This document shows, in pieces, positions 8,600 to 18,395 of a stretch of 64,000 nt of DNA. The stretch comes from Bradyrhizobium sp. MOS002. GTDB lineage: Bacteria; Pseudomonadota; Alphaproteobacteria; Rhizobiales; Xanthobacteraceae. Position 1 is the first letter of the stretch, and each line of letters opens with the position of its first letter. The notes beneath the pieces were generated by a model. That model was not told where the DNA came from and did not search any database. It saw only the letters and a list, made by a program, of their open reading frames with translations. The position numbers and the translations under genes were made by a program. The DNA lies in assembly GCF_003020115.1 (NCBI RefSeq), contig NZ_PYFX01000004.1, positions 434,001 to 498,000 on the forward strand. The letters run 5' to 3'.

Positions 8600-10807
8600 T
8601 CAGGATTGATGACGTTCATTGCGGCGCGTGAGGCGGCGCGGCGAGGATTCCTTGAGCGACTTACCACGGCCAGACAGACTCGGATTTGTCATGAAGTAGT
8701 TGTGGACGTTGAAAGGCTCCTCGCCCTTCGCGGTCTTCATACGCGTTGAGGACCCGTCCGGCAACAATTGCCAGCTCTGTTCATTGTCCTTGAGATTCGC
8801 GACCATGATCTGTTCGAGAACCTGCTGATGCACCGTGGGATTTTGCAGCGGACACAGCACCTCGACGCGGCGGTCGAGGTTGCGCGGCATCATGTCGGCC
8901 GAGGAGATATACACAGCCGCTTTCGCGCTCGGCAGGCCCTGGCCCATGCCGAAGCAGTAGATTCGGCCGTGCTCCAGGAAGCGTCCGATGATCGACTTGA
9001 CGCGAATGTTCTCCGACAGTCCGGGAATGCCGGGCCGCAGGCAGCAGATACCGCGCACCACGAGCTCGACCTGCACGCCGGCCTGTGAGGCCTCGTAGAG
9101 GGCGTCGATGATGTCGGGGTCGACCAGCGCGTTCATCTTCATCCAGACCGCACCGGGCCGGCCGTGCCGCGCATGCGCGGTCTCGCCCTGGATGTGCTCG
9201 ATGATGCGCTTGCGCAAGGTCAGCGGCGAGACCGCCATCTTTTCCAGATCGCTCGGCGCGGCATAGCCGGTGATGAAGTTGAACACGCGGGCAGCGTCGC
9301 GGCCGATGGTCGGGTCCGAGGTGAAGTAGGAGAGATCAGTGTAGATGCGCGCTGTCACCGGGTGGTAATTGCCGGTGCCGGTGTGGACGTAGGTCGTGAG
9401 ACTGCCGCCCTCGCGGCGCACCACCATCGACAATTTCGCGTGGGTCTTCAGTTCGAGGAAGCCATAGACGACCTGCACGCCGGCGCGCTCGAGGTCGCGC
9501 GCCCAGCGGATGTTGGCCTCTTCGTCGAAGCGCGCCTTCAGCTCGATCAGCGCGGTGACGGATTTGCCGGCTTCGGCGGCTTCCACGAGCGCGCGCACGA
9601 TCGGCGAGTTGCTGGAGGTGCGGTAGAGCGTCTGCTTGATGGCGACGACGTCGGGGTCGCGCGTCGCCTGCTGGAGGAATTGCACGACGACGTCGAAGGA
9701 TTCGTAGGGGTGATGGACGACGAGGTCCTTCTGCCGGATCGCAGCGAAGATGTCGCCGCCTTGCTCGCGCACGCGCTCGGGATGGCGCGGCACGTAAGGG
9801 GTGAATTCGAGGTCGGGCCGGTCGAGGCGGGTGAGCTGGGAGAGCTCGTTCATGGCGAGCACGCCGTCGACCAGGAACACCTCGTCGTCGGCGGTTGACA
9901 GCGCGTGCTGCACGAAGCTGCGCAGCTGCTCCGGCATCTTGGCGTCGATCTCGAGCCGGATCACCGAGCCGCGGCGACGGCGCTTCAGCGCGGTCTCGAA
10001 CAGGCGGACGAGATCCTCGGCCTCTTCCTCGATTTCGAGTTCGGAGTCGCGGATGACACGGAATGCGCCCTGGCCGTGCAGATTGTACCCCGGGAACAGG
10101 CGGTTGATGAATAGCGCGGTGGCCTGCTCCAGCGAGATCAGCCGGACGACCTTGCCATCGGCCGGCAGGCGGATGAAGCGGTCGATCTTGCCTGGCATGC
10201 GGATCAGCGCGTTCATCTGCTTGCCGTCGGCGGCGCGCGTGAGCTGGAGCGCGATGGTGAAGCCGAGGCTCGGAATGAACGGGAAGGGGTGGGCCGGGTC
10301 GATCGCGAGCGGAGTCAGCAGCGGGAACACGTTGCTGAGGAAGTAGTCCTCGATCCAGGTTCGTTCCGCCTTGGTGACCTCCTTGCCCTCGACCAGTACG
10401 ATGCCCTCGCCGGCGAGCGTGCCGCGCAGGTCGCGCCAGATTGCCTGCTGGTCGGAGGCAAGCTGCGAGACGGTCCGGTTGATGAGCGCGAGCTGTTCGG
10501 ACGGCGTCAGACCGTCGGGGCTGCGCTCGGCAATGCCCTCGCGCACCTGGGCCTTGATGCCGGCGACGCGGACCATGAAGAACTCGTCGAGGTTATTCGC
10601 TGAAATCGACAGGAATCGCACGCGCTCCAGCATGGGGTGGCTGGGATTGACCGATTCCTCCAGGACGCGGCGGTTGAAGTGCAGCCAGGAGAGCTCGCGA
10701 TTGATGAACCGCTCGGGGCTCGATGCGATCGCCGGTGGGCCTTCGGCTTCCGGGGCTTTTTCTTTAACTTCAACAGCTTGCGCAGAGTCCATCAGAAGTC
10801 GATCCAT
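8600..10807 (-). CDS. ppk: Polyphosphate kinase 1
   Basis: Makes polyphosphate reversibly from ATP. The 735-residue protein has the PPK1 order: N-terminal domain starting [19 protein letters not shown], the head domain, then two phospholipase-D-like C-terminal domains. The autophosphorylated His lies in [18 protein letters not shown]. Further conserved blocks are [21 protein letters not shown] and [20 protein letters not shown]. The N-terminus carries about 25 extra, Glu/Ala-rich residues, so the true start may be slightly downstream. It is followed by ppx and preceded by hdaA. Confidence 0.96.
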   Translation of the reverse strand: MDRLLMDSAQAVEVKEKAPEAEGPPAIASSPERFINRELSWLHFNRRVLEESVNPSHPMLERVRFLSISANNLDEFFMVRVAGIKAQVREGIAERSPDGLTPSEQLALINRTVSQLASDQQAIWRDLRGTLAGEGIVLVEGKEVTKAERTWIEDYFLSNVFPLLTPLAIDPAHPFPFIPSLGFTIALQLTRAADGKQMNALIRMPGKIDRFIRLPADGKVVRLISLEQATALFINRLFPGYNLHGQGAFRVIRDSELEIEEEAEDLVRLFETALKRRRRGSVIRLEIDAKMPEQLRSFVQHALSTADDEVFLVDGVLAMNELSQLTRLDRPDLEFTPYVPRHPERVREQGGDIFAAIRQKDLVVHHPYESFDVVVQFLQQATRDPDVVAIKQTLYRTSSNSPIVRALVEAAEAGKSVTALIELKARFDEEANIRWARDLERAGVQVVYGFLELKTHAKLSMVVRREGGSLTTYVHTGTGNYHPVTARIYTDLSYFTSDPTIGRDAARVFNFITGYAAPSDLEKMAVSPLTLRKRIIEHIQGETAHARHGRPGAVWMKMNALVDPDIIDALYEASQAGVQVELVVRGICCLRPGIPGLSENIRVKSIIGRFLEHGRIYCFGMGQGLPSAKAAVYISSADMMPRNLDRRVEVLCPLQNPTVHQQVLEQIMVANLKDNEQSWQLLPDGSSTRMKTAKGEEPFNVHNYFMTNPSLSGRGKSLKESSPRRLTRRNERHQS

Positions 10808-10920
10808 CCAGTTCGCCCCAATTTGCGACTTACGCGCAAAACCCGCGGGAGCATGTGTTAGAGCGATGACGTTTCGATGACATTGATGTTCCGCCGCCCG
10901 GCCGCGTCAAGCCGCCTTGG

Positions 10921-11598
10921 TCAGACATCCCGGAGCAGCTCGGCCGCCAGGGCCCTTGTGACCGGGCGGCCAAGCCGCAGAGCCTCGCTGTCCAGCAGGT
11001 CGACTGCCCATCGGGCGGCGGCCGAGGACCGCTCCAGGCGAGTGGCGAGGTAGCTGACTACGCTCTCGTCCACCGCGAGCTGGCGGTCGGCGCAAAATTT
11101 GACGATCAGGCCGCGGAAGAGCTGGTCGTCAGGCGGCAGCAGCGAGATGAAAGGCACCGCGCGCAGCCGCGAGCGCAGGTCGGCAAGCTCGATCTCGAGA
11201 GAGGCGGGCGCCTCGCGTCCGGTGAAGAGGACGTAGGCGCCGTCCTCCCGGGCCATATTCATCAGATGGAACAGGGCGCGCTCGTCGAATTCCCCGGCCT
11301 TGGCATCCTCGACCACCAGCGCGCCGGTGGCGAGCGCAGTCGGGACGGCTTCGGCGGTCAGCCCATTGGCCGTGGTCGAGCGGGCGCCTGAGGCCTCGGC
11401 CCAGATCGCGGCGAGATGGCTCTTGCCGCTTCCTTCCGGGCCGGCCAGCCACATGATCCGGTTCGGCCATTCCGGCCAGGCGTCGATGAGGGCAAGACCG
11501 GCGGCATTGACGGGGCCTTCGAGGAAGTTGTCCCGGCTCAGGCTCTCCGCATGCGGAAGCGAAAACGCCAATTGTCGGGGATGAACGCGGCCTGGCAC
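10921..11598 (-). CDS. hdaA: HdaA-type regulator of DnaA (AAA+ family)
   Basis: Hda/HdaA proteins bind the sliding clamp and promote hydrolysis of DnaA-bound ATP after replication starts. The 225-residue protein matches the AAA+ domain of DnaA without its DNA-binding domain. An N-terminal clamp-binding type peptide (RQLAFSLPH) precedes Walker A GPEGSGKSHLA, Walker B ALVVEDA, and the sensor region with SRLRAVPFISLLPPDD. The start is a GTG at 11598; this choice is not certain. It lies between the CDP-alcohol phosphatidyltransferase gene and ppk, all on the minus strand. The short gaps (93 and 113 bp) allow cotranscription. Confidence 0.88.
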   Translation of the reverse strand: MPGRVHPRQLAFSLPHAESLSRDNFLEGPVNAAGLALIDAWPEWPNRIMWLAGPEGSGKSHLAAIWAEASGARSTTANGLTAEAVPTALATGALVVEDAKAGEFDERALFHLMNMAREDGAYVLFTGREAPASLEIELADLRSRLRAVPFISLLPPDDQLFRGLIVKFCADRQLAVDESVVSYLATRLERSSAAARWAVDLLDSEALRLGRPVTRALAAELLRDV

Positions 11599-11691
11599 GC
11601 TTGCTTTGCTCCGTGCCGGCGTGCCGGCGTCGTTTGAAGAGATGCGACTTAATCGAGCGGGAGTTGGCCTTTTGCGGGGCCGCGTCCCAAC

Positions 11692-12234
11692 TCATTTGGC
11701 CTCGATCGTGCTCATGTGCCGCAACCACTCGACGAGATAGAGCGACACGGAGGAGAGCGTGAAGACCGTGACGAGGCCCATCAGGATTATATCATAAGGA
11801 CCGGGTTTGAAGCCGAACGCGAGGGCGGCCAGCACCAGCGCTGCGAACGCCACCTGCGCCACAGTGTTGAGCTTGGATACTTTCGAGGGTTTCATCTCGA
11901 CAGGGCGGTCGAACAGCCACGATATGATCACGGCGGCGACGATCATGATGTCGCGCGAGACCACCAGGATGACGATCCAGCGCGGAATAGCGCCCCAGAT
12001 GCCCAGGGCCATGTAGATCGAGACCAGCAGCGCCTTGTCGGCGAGCGGGTCGAGCAAGGCGCCGAGCTCGCTCGTCATGTTGAAGCGCTTGGCAAGGAAG
12101 CCGTCGACCGCGTCGCTGATGCCGGCGATCAGGAAGACGGCGAACGCCACCTCCATTTGGCTCGACACGATGGCCCAGACGATGATCGGGACCAGCATGA
12201 TGCGGCCCAAAGTAATGATGTTCGGTATACTCAC
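11692..12234 (-). CDS. CDP-alcohol phosphatidyltransferase (PgsA-like)
   Basis: A membrane enzyme of phospholipid synthesis that joins a CDP-activated lipid to an alcohol; PgsA itself makes phosphatidylglycerol phosphate. The family motif D-x2-D-G-x2-A-R-x8-G-x3-D-x3-D appears as SDAVDGFLAKRFNMTSELG followed by ALLDPLADK. In this copy the usual A-R is A-K. Several hydrophobic helices follow. The GTG start at 12234 gives MSIPNIITLGRI, the typical beginning of the family; the same frame is open to an ATG at 12336. At 180 residues it matches the short PgsA-like forms. It is divergent from purM. Confidence 0.85.
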   Translation of the reverse strand: MSIPNIITLGRIMLVPIIVWAIVSSQMEVAFAVFLIAGISDAVDGFLAKRFNMTSELGALLDPLADKALLVSIYMALGIWGAIPRWIVILVVSRDIMIVAAVIISWLFDRPVEMKPSKVSKLNTVAQVAFAALVLAALAFGFKPGPYDIILMGLVTVFTLSSVSLYLVEWLRHMSTIEAK

Positions 12235-12389
12235 ACGGCGCTTCCCGGCACCCGGCCTGACCTCGAATTCGGCCCTTTGGAGGCTGAACCGGTTGATATC
12301 TCTACATAGTATACGGAGGCGCGCCATGCGAGCCATTGCGCGTCCCCGGAATTCGACGTAACCAGCCGCAAACCCACTGGAAATCGGGC

Positions 12390-13463
12390 ATGACCGACCG
12401 CAAAAACGGCCTCACTTACGCCGATTCAGGCGTCGATATCGACGCGGGCAACCGCCTGGTCGACCTGATCAAGCCAATGGTGCGCGCCACCGCGCGGGCC
12501 GGCGCCGACGCCGAAATCGGCGGATTCGGCGGCCTGTTCGACCTCAAGGCCGCCGGCTTCAAGGATCCCATCCTGGTGGCCGCGACCGATGGCGTCGGCA
12601 CCAAGGTCAAGATCGCGATCGAGACCGGCTTGCATGGCGGGATCGGCATCGACCTCGTCGCCATGAGCGTCAACGACCTTGTGGTGCAGGGCGCCGAGCC
12701 GCTGTTCTTCCTCGACTATTTTGCCTGCGGCAAGCTCGATCCGGAGGCGACCGCATCGATCGTCGCCGGTGTCGCCGAAGGCTGCCGCGAATCCGGTTGC
12801 GCCCTGATCGGCGGCGAGACGGCCGAGATGCCCGGCCTCTACAAGGACGGCGACTACGACCTCGGCGGCTTTGCCGTCGGCGCCGCGGAGCGTGGCACGC
12901 TCTTGCCGCGCAAGGACATCGCCGCCGGCGATGCCGTGATCGGGCTTGCCTCGTCGGGGGTGCACTCCAACGGTTTCTCGCTGGTGCGCAAGATCGTGGA
13001 ACAATCCGGCCTCGGCTTCGGGGCGCCGGCGCCGTTTGCGCCCGTCATGACGCTCGGCGGCGCGCTGCTGACGCCGACGCGTCTCTACGTCAAATCCTGC
13101 CTGCGCGCGATCCGCGAGACCGGCGCGGTGAAGGGGCTGGCCCACATCACCGGCGGCGGCTTCACCGACAACATTCCGCGCGTGCTGCCGCCGCATCTCG
13201 GCGTCGGTATCGATTTGGCGCGCCTGCCGGTGCTGCCGGTGTTCAAATGGCTGGCAGCCCAAGCCGGCATCGCCGAGCTCGAAATGCTGCGCACCTTCAA
13301 CTGCGGCATCGGAATGATCGCGATCGTCGAACCGGACAAGGTCGACGAGGTCGTGCGGGTCCTCACCGAAGCCGGCGAGACCGTCGCGCAGCTCGGCACC
13401 GTGATCGCGGCCGAAGGCGAGCATCGCGTCGTCTATAATGGCCACCTCGACCTGGCGCTGTAA
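12390..13463 (+). CDS. purM: Phosphoribosylformylglycinamidine cyclo-ligase
   Basis: Catalyses ATP-dependent closure of the imidazole ring in purine synthesis (FGAM to AIR). The 357-residue protein starts [20 protein letters not shown] and contains the PurM blocks [49 protein letters not shown] and [15 protein letters not shown]. The ATG at 12390 fits the family; an upstream in-frame ATG at 12336 adds residues unlike PurM. It overlaps the start of purN by one base, so the two are translationally coupled. Confidence 0.97.
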   Translation: MTDRKNGLTYADSGVDIDAGNRLVDLIKPMVRATARAGADAEIGGFGGLFDLKAAGFKDPILVAATDGVGTKVKIAIETGLHGGIGIDLVAMSVNDLVVQGAEPLFFLDYFACGKLDPEATASIVAGVAEGCRESGCALIGGETAEMPGLYKDGDYDLGGFAVGAAERGTLLPRKDIAAGDAVIGLASSGVHSNGFSLVRKIVEQSGLGFGAPAPFAPVMTLGGALLTPTRLYVKSCLRAIRETGAVKGLAHITGGGFTDNIPRVLPPHLGVGIDLARLPVLPVFKWLAAQAGIAELEMLRTFNCGIGMIAIVEPDKVDEVVRVLTEAGETVAQLGTVIAAEGEHRVVYNGHLDLAL

Positions 13464-14131
13464 TGACCGGCGCTGTGATGAAACGCCGCGTCGCCATCCT
13501 GATCTCCGGTCGCGGCTCCAACATGTCCGCGCTGATCAGGGCCGCTGCTGCTGCGGATTTCCCGGCGGAGATTTCACTCGTCATCTCGAACAAGGCCGAC
13601 GCGCTCGGGCTTGAACGGGCCAAAGCGAGCGGCGTGAACACGCTGGTGATCGAAAGCAAGCCGTTCGGCAAGGACCGCGCCGGCTTCGAGAAGGTGCTGC
13701 AAGCAGCGCTCGATCAGCACGGCATCGAGCTGATCTGTCTCGGCGGTTTCATGCGGCTGTTCACGGCTGAATTCACAAAAACCTGGTACGGGCGGATGCT
13801 CAACATCCATCCCTCGCTGCTGCCGTCGTTCCCCGGTCTCGATCCGCACGGCCAGGCCTTGCGCGCCGGCGTCAAGCTGTCTGGCGCGACGGTGCACTTC
13901 GTCATCCCCGAGACCGATGCCGGCCCAATCGTGATGCAGGGCGCGGTGCCCGTGAGCGATCACGATACTGGGGCCACGCTGTCGGAGCGTATCCTCGAAG
14001 TCGAGCACCGCATCTATCCCGCAGCACTGAGCCTGCTCGCGACCGGCAAGGTCCGGATCGAGGGCGACGTGTGCAAGACGGCGGGCAGCGGGCCGTCGGA
14101 GAATTTTCTGGTTGCGCCGTTGGTGCGGTGA
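13463..14131 (+). CDS. purN: Phosphoribosylglycinamide formyltransferase
   Basis: Transfers a formyl group from 10-formyl-tetrahydrofolate to GAR in purine synthesis. Recognised by RRVAILISGRGSNMSALI at the N-terminus, the folate/active-site segment MLNIHPSLLPSFPGLDPHGQAL (catalytic Asn-His-Asp type), and GATVHFVIPETDAGPI. The 222-residue length is normal. The ATG at 13463 lies within the purM stop (taatga); the ATG at 13478 is an alternative. Cotranscribed with purM. Confidence 0.97.
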   Translation: MTGAVMKRRVAILISGRGSNMSALIRAAAAADFPAEISLVISNKADALGLERAKASGVNTLVIESKPFGKDRAGFEKVLQAALDQHGIELICLGGFMRLFTAEFTKTWYGRMLNIHPSLLPSFPGLDPHGQALRAGVKLSGATVHFVIPETDAGPIVMQGAVPVSDHDTGATLSERILEVEHRIYPAALSLLATGKVRIEGDVCKTAGSGPSENFLVAPLVR

Positions 14132-14173
14132 AGCGCCGTCACACTGCGAAATACTACTCATCCCAAACAAAAA

Positions 14174-14192
14174 CCCCCGGCAGAGCCGGGGG
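14174..14192 (-). terminator. Rho-independent terminator of the cold-shock gene
   Basis: cccccgg / ccggggg pair around cagag. On the minus strand the stem is followed by gtttttgttt, the expected T-rich tail, 37 bp after the cold-shock gene stop. It may also stop purMN transcription from the other side, where the trailing sequence is less T-rich. Confidence 0.8.
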
Positions 14193-14228
14193 CAACGTCA
14201 TGATCTCTTGCGCAGACGGCGAGAGAAA

Positions 14229-14435
14229 TCAGGAGACCTTGAGGTTCTCCGCGGAGGCTTTGCCGCGGTTCTCCACGAGGTCGTATTCAACCACCTGATT
14301 TTCATTGAGGGTCGAGAGTCCGGCGCGCTCGACGGCGGAGATGTGGACGAAGACGTCCTTGTCACTGCCGTTCGGCTTGATGAACCCATAGCCCTTGGTC
14401 GGGTTGAACCATTTGACGGTGCCCTTTTGCGGCAT
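14229..14435 (-). CDS. CspA-family cold-shock protein
   Basis: A 68-residue single cold-shock domain protein that binds single-stranded RNA and DNA. RNP1 is KGYGFI and RNP2 is DVFVHI, with the start GTVKWFNPTKGYGF. The C-terminus is slightly shorter and more acidic than E. coli CspA (VEYDLVENRGKASAENLKVS), as in alphaproteobacterial family members. GGAGGAG lies just upstream. A 380-bp gene-free stretch upstream may hold a long 5-prime leader, as is common for cold-shock genes. Confidence 0.95.
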   Translation of the reverse strand: MPQKGTVKWFNPTKGYGFIKPNGSDKDVFVHISAVERAGLSTLNENQVVEYDLVENRGKASAENLKVS

Positions 14436-14814
14436 CCTCAGTCTCCTCCGCTAGATACAAAAACGACGCGGCCGCTTTTCGCGTGCCACGCCACAAACGG
14501 GCTTCCGGTAGTCTGTTCGAGTCTTGAGTCTCAATGTCGCGAAACGCACAGTCGAGCGGCCAATTCCGATTGTGTCCGATATTGCAACATGAAAATCGCC
14601 CGTTAGCAAGCCGCGCGCGAATTTCAAGTCTGGGCCGGGTATCGTCATCTGCAATTTACGACCTGTGGCCGGGGAACCACAATCGAGGGCAATCGCCTTG
14701 GCGACGAGGTGTGGACCGGTTGACCCTCGGCGGCGCTTCAGCACAAATCGCCGCATGCATAGTGGCCCGTGTTGCATTTTTGCGCGCCGCCATTTTGCTT
14801 TGGGATTCATTGTC
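14436..14814. other. Gene-free region upstream of the cold-shock gene
   Basis: About 380 bp between the divergent cold-shock and barrel-protein genes. Open frames here lack ribosome sites and recognisable products. I see no clear hairpin or repeat. It probably carries both promoters and the cold-shock mRNA leader. Confidence 0.5.
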
Positions 14815-15954
14815 ATGCGCTGCACATTGCAGCTTTCCGGGACACGGCGGGTGATTGGCGGAGACAGGGTTCGTCGGACGACGGCCAAGGTCGCAAGTGC
14901 CATCGTGCTTGGCTTGGCGACGACGGCCGCTCCCGTTCTCGCTCAGGTCGCCCCGCCGCTGCCACCGCCACCGCCTCCCACGCCGTCGGCCACCTCCGCC
15001 AATTACGACCAGTCGGCCGGCAACGGCGCGCTCAATCTCGGATCGAATTTCCTGGAGCGGCTCGGCAACCAGGCATCTGGCGGCGTCAACCGGGCGTTCC
15101 GGACCAATCCCGGCGGCGGCGGCGCATCGGCGGGCGCGGAAGATCCGCGCTACCGCACCTGGTTCGAGGGTTACGGCATCTCGGTCCGGACCGATGCGCA
15201 GGGCGACTTCGTCGGCGACAAGCGGAAAACGGTTGGCGGTGTCGCGGGCTTTGGCGCGCGGCTCGCACCGGGTGTCAATCTCGGCTTCTCGGTCGACCAG
15301 AGCCACACCGACATCGACGTGCCGCTCGCACTTCAATCCGCGACGCTGGACCTGACGCAAGTCGGCTTCAGCGGCTCCGTCGACAAGGGCCCCTGGACCT
15401 GGGCCTTCGCGGTGGTGCACGGCTTCGGCAAGGTCCGCTCCAGCCGGGATACCGGCCTGGGACTTGCGACAGCGGGTTATCGCGCCGCAGTCGACGGCGC
15501 GCTGACCGAGATCAGCTATTACTGGACCAAGGACCAGATGCGCATCGTGCCCAAGGGCGCACTGGAATATGTCCGCGCCACCAGCGTCGCGTTCCAGGAG
15601 GTTGGCGGCCTCGACCCACTCAATGTCGGCTCGACGGCGCTGTCTCGCGCGCGCGTCATGATCGGGGCCGAGATCGGGCGCTACTTCATCTTCGACCAGA
15701 AGATCCTCGACGTGTCCGCCTACGGCAAGGTCGTCGACAATTTCTATCAGAACCTGGGATCGGTGCAGGTCAGCCTCGGGACCCAGAGCATCGTCGTGCC
15801 CGGCATCGGCGAGAGCCGCTACGGCATGGATGCCGGCGCCTCGGCCTCGCTCAGCCTGACCAACACGGCGCGGCTCTACGTCAACTACGACGGCAAGTTC
15901 CGCAACGAGCTGACGTCGCACCAGGGCACGGTCGGCTTCGAATATCGGTGGTGA
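14815..15954 (+). CDS. Outer-membrane autotransporter-type beta-barrel protein
   Basis: Likely an outer-membrane protein made of a single beta barrel. From the ATG at 14815 the product has 379 residues: an N-terminal export signal (about residues 1-46, with TTAKVASAIVLGLATTAAPVLA), a Pro-rich linker (PPLPPPPPPTPS), a short Asn/Gly-rich part, then alternating amphipathic strands from about residue 110 to the end. It finishes in GTVGFEYRW, with the terminal aromatic residue required by the BAM complex. There is no large passenger domain, so it resembles the autotransporter barrel alone. In-frame ATGs at 14665 and 14755 would make an unlikely signal. Function unknown. Confidence 0.75.
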   Translation: MRCTLQLSGTRRVIGGDRVRRTTAKVASAIVLGLATTAAPVLAQVAPPLPPPPPPTPSATSANYDQSAGNGALNLGSNFLERLGNQASGGVNRAFRTNPGGGGASAGAEDPRYRTWFEGYGISVRTDAQGDFVGDKRKTVGGVAGFGARLAPGVNLGFSVDQSHTDIDVPLALQSATLDLTQVGFSGSVDKGPWTWAFAVVHGFGKVRSSRDTGLGLATAGYRAAVDGALTEISYYWTKDQMRIVPKGALEYVRATSVAFQEVGGLDPLNVGSTALSRARVMIGAEIGRYFIFDQKILDVSAYGKVVDNFYQNLGSVQVSLGTQSIVVPGIGESRYGMDAGASASLSLTNTARLYVNYDGKFRNELTSHQGTVGFEYRW

Positions 15955-15982
15955 GGCGAAGCCTGCCCAAGCCCGCCCAGAG

Positions 15983-16027
15983 CAGGATCCGGAAAACTGC
16001 GAAGCGGTTTTCCGAAAAGATCATGTT
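15983..16027. repeat. Dispersed palindrome, copy 2
   Basis: caggatccggaaaac...gttttccgaaaagatcatg is the same element as at 7038-7081 and 61043-61085, here between two convergent genes. The stem ggaaaac / gttttcc is intact. Confidence 0.75.
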
Positions 16028-16033
16028 GAAGGT

Positions 16034-17041
16034 TTAAGTCGGCATTGCCGCGACATAGCCGGTCAATCCAAAGCCCTCGCGCGCGGCGGTCATCATCGGC
16101 GCCAGCGCGTTCGGGTGGATGAACTCGTCGCGAAAACAGGGATGGATCTTGGGATCGAAGATTTTCTTCAGCCAATCGACCACGATCTTGTGACGCTCGG
16201 AGGCGCGGAACTCCTTGTGATAGGTGAGCCAGAGATCGGCGTGGTGGCTGACGCCGAGATCGACGGCAACGAGCGGGGCGCCGAGCGCGATCGAGACCGT
16301 CGGCAGGAACCCGATGCCGGCACCGCGCTCCACGGCATAGAGCACGCCGACCGAGGAATTGGTCTTGATCCCGACAATGCCCTCGAGCGACTTCAGTCCG
16401 AGCACGCGGGCGTAAGCGCCGTCGTCGACCTGCGGGGCGCTCTGCTTGATGATGCGGTGGTTCTTCAGCTCGGCCAGGCTCGCGGGCACGCCGTAGAGGT
16501 TTTCGTACTCCTTGGAGACGAAGGGATAGATGTGCAGCCGGCCAAGCTTGGCGACGATCAGATCGGGATTGGTCGGCGGCTCGAGCTGGATCGCGATATC
16601 GGATTCGAGCCGCGCGACGTCGGCCTGTTCCATCGCGCAGCGCAGGTCGACGGTGATCTTGCGATAGGTCTTCTGGAAGTCGATCAGTCGCGGCAGGATC
16701 CAGAAATTGCCGGGGCCTTCCGTCACCGCGACGCGCACGGTGCCTGACATGTCGTTCGACGATCGCGAGGCGCGCCGGAACACGTTGAAGGCATGACGCT
16801 CCATGAGCGCGACGTCGGCGATCATCGCGCTGCCTTCGTCGCTGAGCGTGAGCCCGCTCTGGTCGCGCAGGAACAGCTTGCAGTCGATGCTCTCTTCGAG
16901 CCGGTCGATCCTGCGCATCAGGGTGGTGGAGGTGAGCCCGAGCTCCTCGGCGGCGTTACGGAAACTTTTATATTTTGCGCAAGCTAAAAACAGTTTCAAA
17001 TCGTCCCAGGACGCGTCCAGGGCTTCTTCACCGTGCTGCAT
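16034..17041 (-). CDS. LysR-family transcriptional regulator
   Basis: A 335-residue regulator with an N-terminal winged helix (DDLKLFLACAKYKSFRNAAEELGLTSTTLMRRIDRLEE, split here by its turn near residue 25) and a C-terminal periplasmic-binding-like effector domain from about residue 95. The effector region begins GTVRVAVTEGPGNFWILP. ATGs at 17041, 17044 and 17074 are all in frame; 17041 was preferred because it leaves the shortest unstructured start. It is divergent from the acyltransferase gene at 17146, with only about 100 bp between, so it may control that cluster. Confidence 0.88.
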   Translation of the reverse strand: MQHGEEALDASWDDLKLFLACAKYKSFRNAAEELGLTSTTLMRRIDRLEESIDCKLFLRDQSGLTLSDEGSAMIADVALMERHAFNVFRRASRSSNDMSGTVRVAVTEGPGNFWILPRLIDFQKTYRKITVDLRCAMEQADVARLESDIAIQLEPPTNPDLIVAKLGRLHIYPFVSKEYENLYGVPASLAELKNHRIIKQSAPQVDDGAYARVLGLKSLEGIVGIKTNSSVGVLYAVERGAGIGFLPTVSIALGAPLVAVDLGVSHHADLWLTYHKEFRASERHKIVVDWLKKIFDPKIHPCFRDEFIHPNALAPMMTAAREGFGLTGYVAAMPT

Positions 17042-17145
17042 CATCGCAGCACCCCGGTGCAATAACTGCTGCATACTCCTGATCCCCAGCCGCTAAGCTC
17101 TTGGTCATAGCGGGGCACGAAAGCCGCGAACGATAGAGGGGTGAC

Positions 17146-17763
17146 ATGGGTATGGAAAGGGGCTCGTTTGCCGCAAGGCATGATTTCGACGCGCTGCCGC
17201 TCAGTCCGGATGTCGACGTCCGTCGCGCCCAATTTTCCGAAATAGCTGCGCTGTCGCAGTTGGCGCACCGGCTGGTGCCGGGTGTCCGGATCGGGGCGGC
17301 TGAGCTTGAAAAATACTTCGCCTTCGATCCCGAGAGCATCCTGACTTTCAGCCGGAAGGGCAACCTCGTCGGCGGCATGGCCTTCCTGTTTCTCAACGAT
17401 CGCGGGCATGATGCGCTGCTGCTCGACGAGATCTGCCTCACCGCGCCGGAGACGCGCCATCTCGCCTCCGCGAAGGAAGACGTTTCCGCCATCTACATCT
17501 GGGCGATCGCGGCGACAGGGCGCGGCGTCGCCGGTCTCGGCAAGGCCGCGGCTCATCTTAGACAGCTAAGGTTTCGCAACGCGAATTGCTATGCGCAGCC
17601 GTCAACCGTGGCCGGACGCGATATCATGAAGGCGACAGGCTTCGAGCCCATTCCAAGCTTCCAACCCGACCTCTGGTGCTACGAGCGGCCCTGGCATCGG
17701 CAGCCGATGCGCATGCCGGGCGCGATCATCCAAGCAAGGAGTTTTGCAGATGCACGGTACTAG
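17146..17763 (+). CDS. GNAT-fold acyltransferase-like protein
   Basis: A 205-residue soluble protein with the fold pattern of GCN5-related acyltransferases: an N-terminal part (VDVRRAQFSEIAALSQLAHRL), central strands (ILTFSRKGNLVGGMAFLFLNDRGHDALLLDEICL) and a helical part with GVAGLGKAAAHLRQLRF. The last part, MKATGFEPIPSFQPDLWCYER, matches the usual final GNAT strands where a name-giving GF occurs. The classic RxxGxG/A acyl-CoA loop appears only as GRGVAGLGKA, so activity is plausible but unproven. It starts the cluster of acyltransferase, isochorismatase-fold and aminotransferase genes and overlaps the next gene by 14 bases. Substrate unknown. Confidence 0.6.
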   Translation: MGMERGSFAARHDFDALPLSPDVDVRRAQFSEIAALSQLAHRLVPGVRIGAAELEKYFAFDPESILTFSRKGNLVGGMAFLFLNDRGHDALLLDEICLTAPETRHLASAKEDVSAIYIWAIAATGRGVAGLGKAAAHLRQLRFRNANCYAQPSTVAGRDIMKATGFEPIPSFQPDLWCYERPWHRQPMRMPGAIIQARSFADARY

Positions 17764-18370
17764 GATTCCTCTCGCGAAGCCGGATTCCCGCGCTATCAGC
17801 ATTCGCCTCGCACGCGATCTCAGCGACCTCATGCTGGTCACCTCGATCCGCTCGGCCGTCTACCTCGCCGAGCAGGATTGCCCGTTCGATGAGGAGTTCG
17901 ACGGCAACGACATGGTTGCCGCGCATTTCATCGGCTATGTCGGCAACGAGCCTGCGGGCTGTCTGCGGGTGCGGTTCTTCGGTGATTTCGCCAAGGTGGA
18001 ACGGCTTGCGGTGCGGCACCAATATCGGCGCTCGCGCGTCTCGTTCAAGCTGGTACAGGCGAGCGTCGACTACGTGAAGCGCAAGGGCTTTCGTAAGATC
18101 TACGGCCAGGCGCAGGATCGGCTGGTCGATTTCTGGGCCCATTTCGGCGCCAAGCCGCTCGGCCACAATCGCAAGATCACCTTCTCCGACTTCTCCTACA
18201 CGGAGATGCTGCTGGAGATCGAACCGGGCCCGGATGCCATTACGCTGGACAGCGATCCGTACGTGATCATCCGCCCCGAAGGGGATTGGGACCGGCCGGG
18301 CGTGCTCGACGCCTCGGCTGGACGGGCCGTGACGTCGCCGCTGCGGGACGTCGCGCTCGCTGGCCGTTGA
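17750..18370 (+). CDS. GNAT-family N-acyltransferase with atypical motif A
   Basis: A 206-residue protein with GNAT features: VYLAEQDCPFDEEFDG (N-terminal helices), GYVGNEPAGCLRVRFF (central strands), then AKVERLAVRHQYRRSRVSFKLV at the acyl-CoA loop and FWAHFGAKPLGHNRKITFSD at the end. The motif A loop, normally Q/RxxGxG/A, reads YRRSRVS with no glycine. This layout recalls N-acyl amino acid or homoserine lactone synthases more than small-molecule acetyltransferases, but this is inference. A C-terminal extension (about 165-206) contains DPYVIIRPEGDWDRPG. The ATG at 17750 overlaps the upstream gene, implying coupling. Substrate unknown. Confidence 0.7.
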   Translation: MHGTRIPLAKPDSRAISIRLARDLSDLMLVTSIRSAVYLAEQDCPFDEEFDGNDMVAAHFIGYVGNEPAGCLRVRFFGDFAKVERLAVRHQYRRSRVSFKLVQASVDYVKRKGFRKIYGQAQDRLVDFWAHFGAKPLGHNRKITFSDFSYTEMLLEIEPGPDAITLDSDPYVIIRPEGDWDRPGVLDASAGRAVTSPLRDVALAGR

Positions 18371-18395
18371 AACTGGTGCAGCTGCGCGCAAAACC

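Noticed and set aside
6353..8749. 798-codon plus-strand frame across terC and ppx
   Set aside because: Crosses two real genes in other frames, and the product is Arg/Gly-rich without recognisable motifs.
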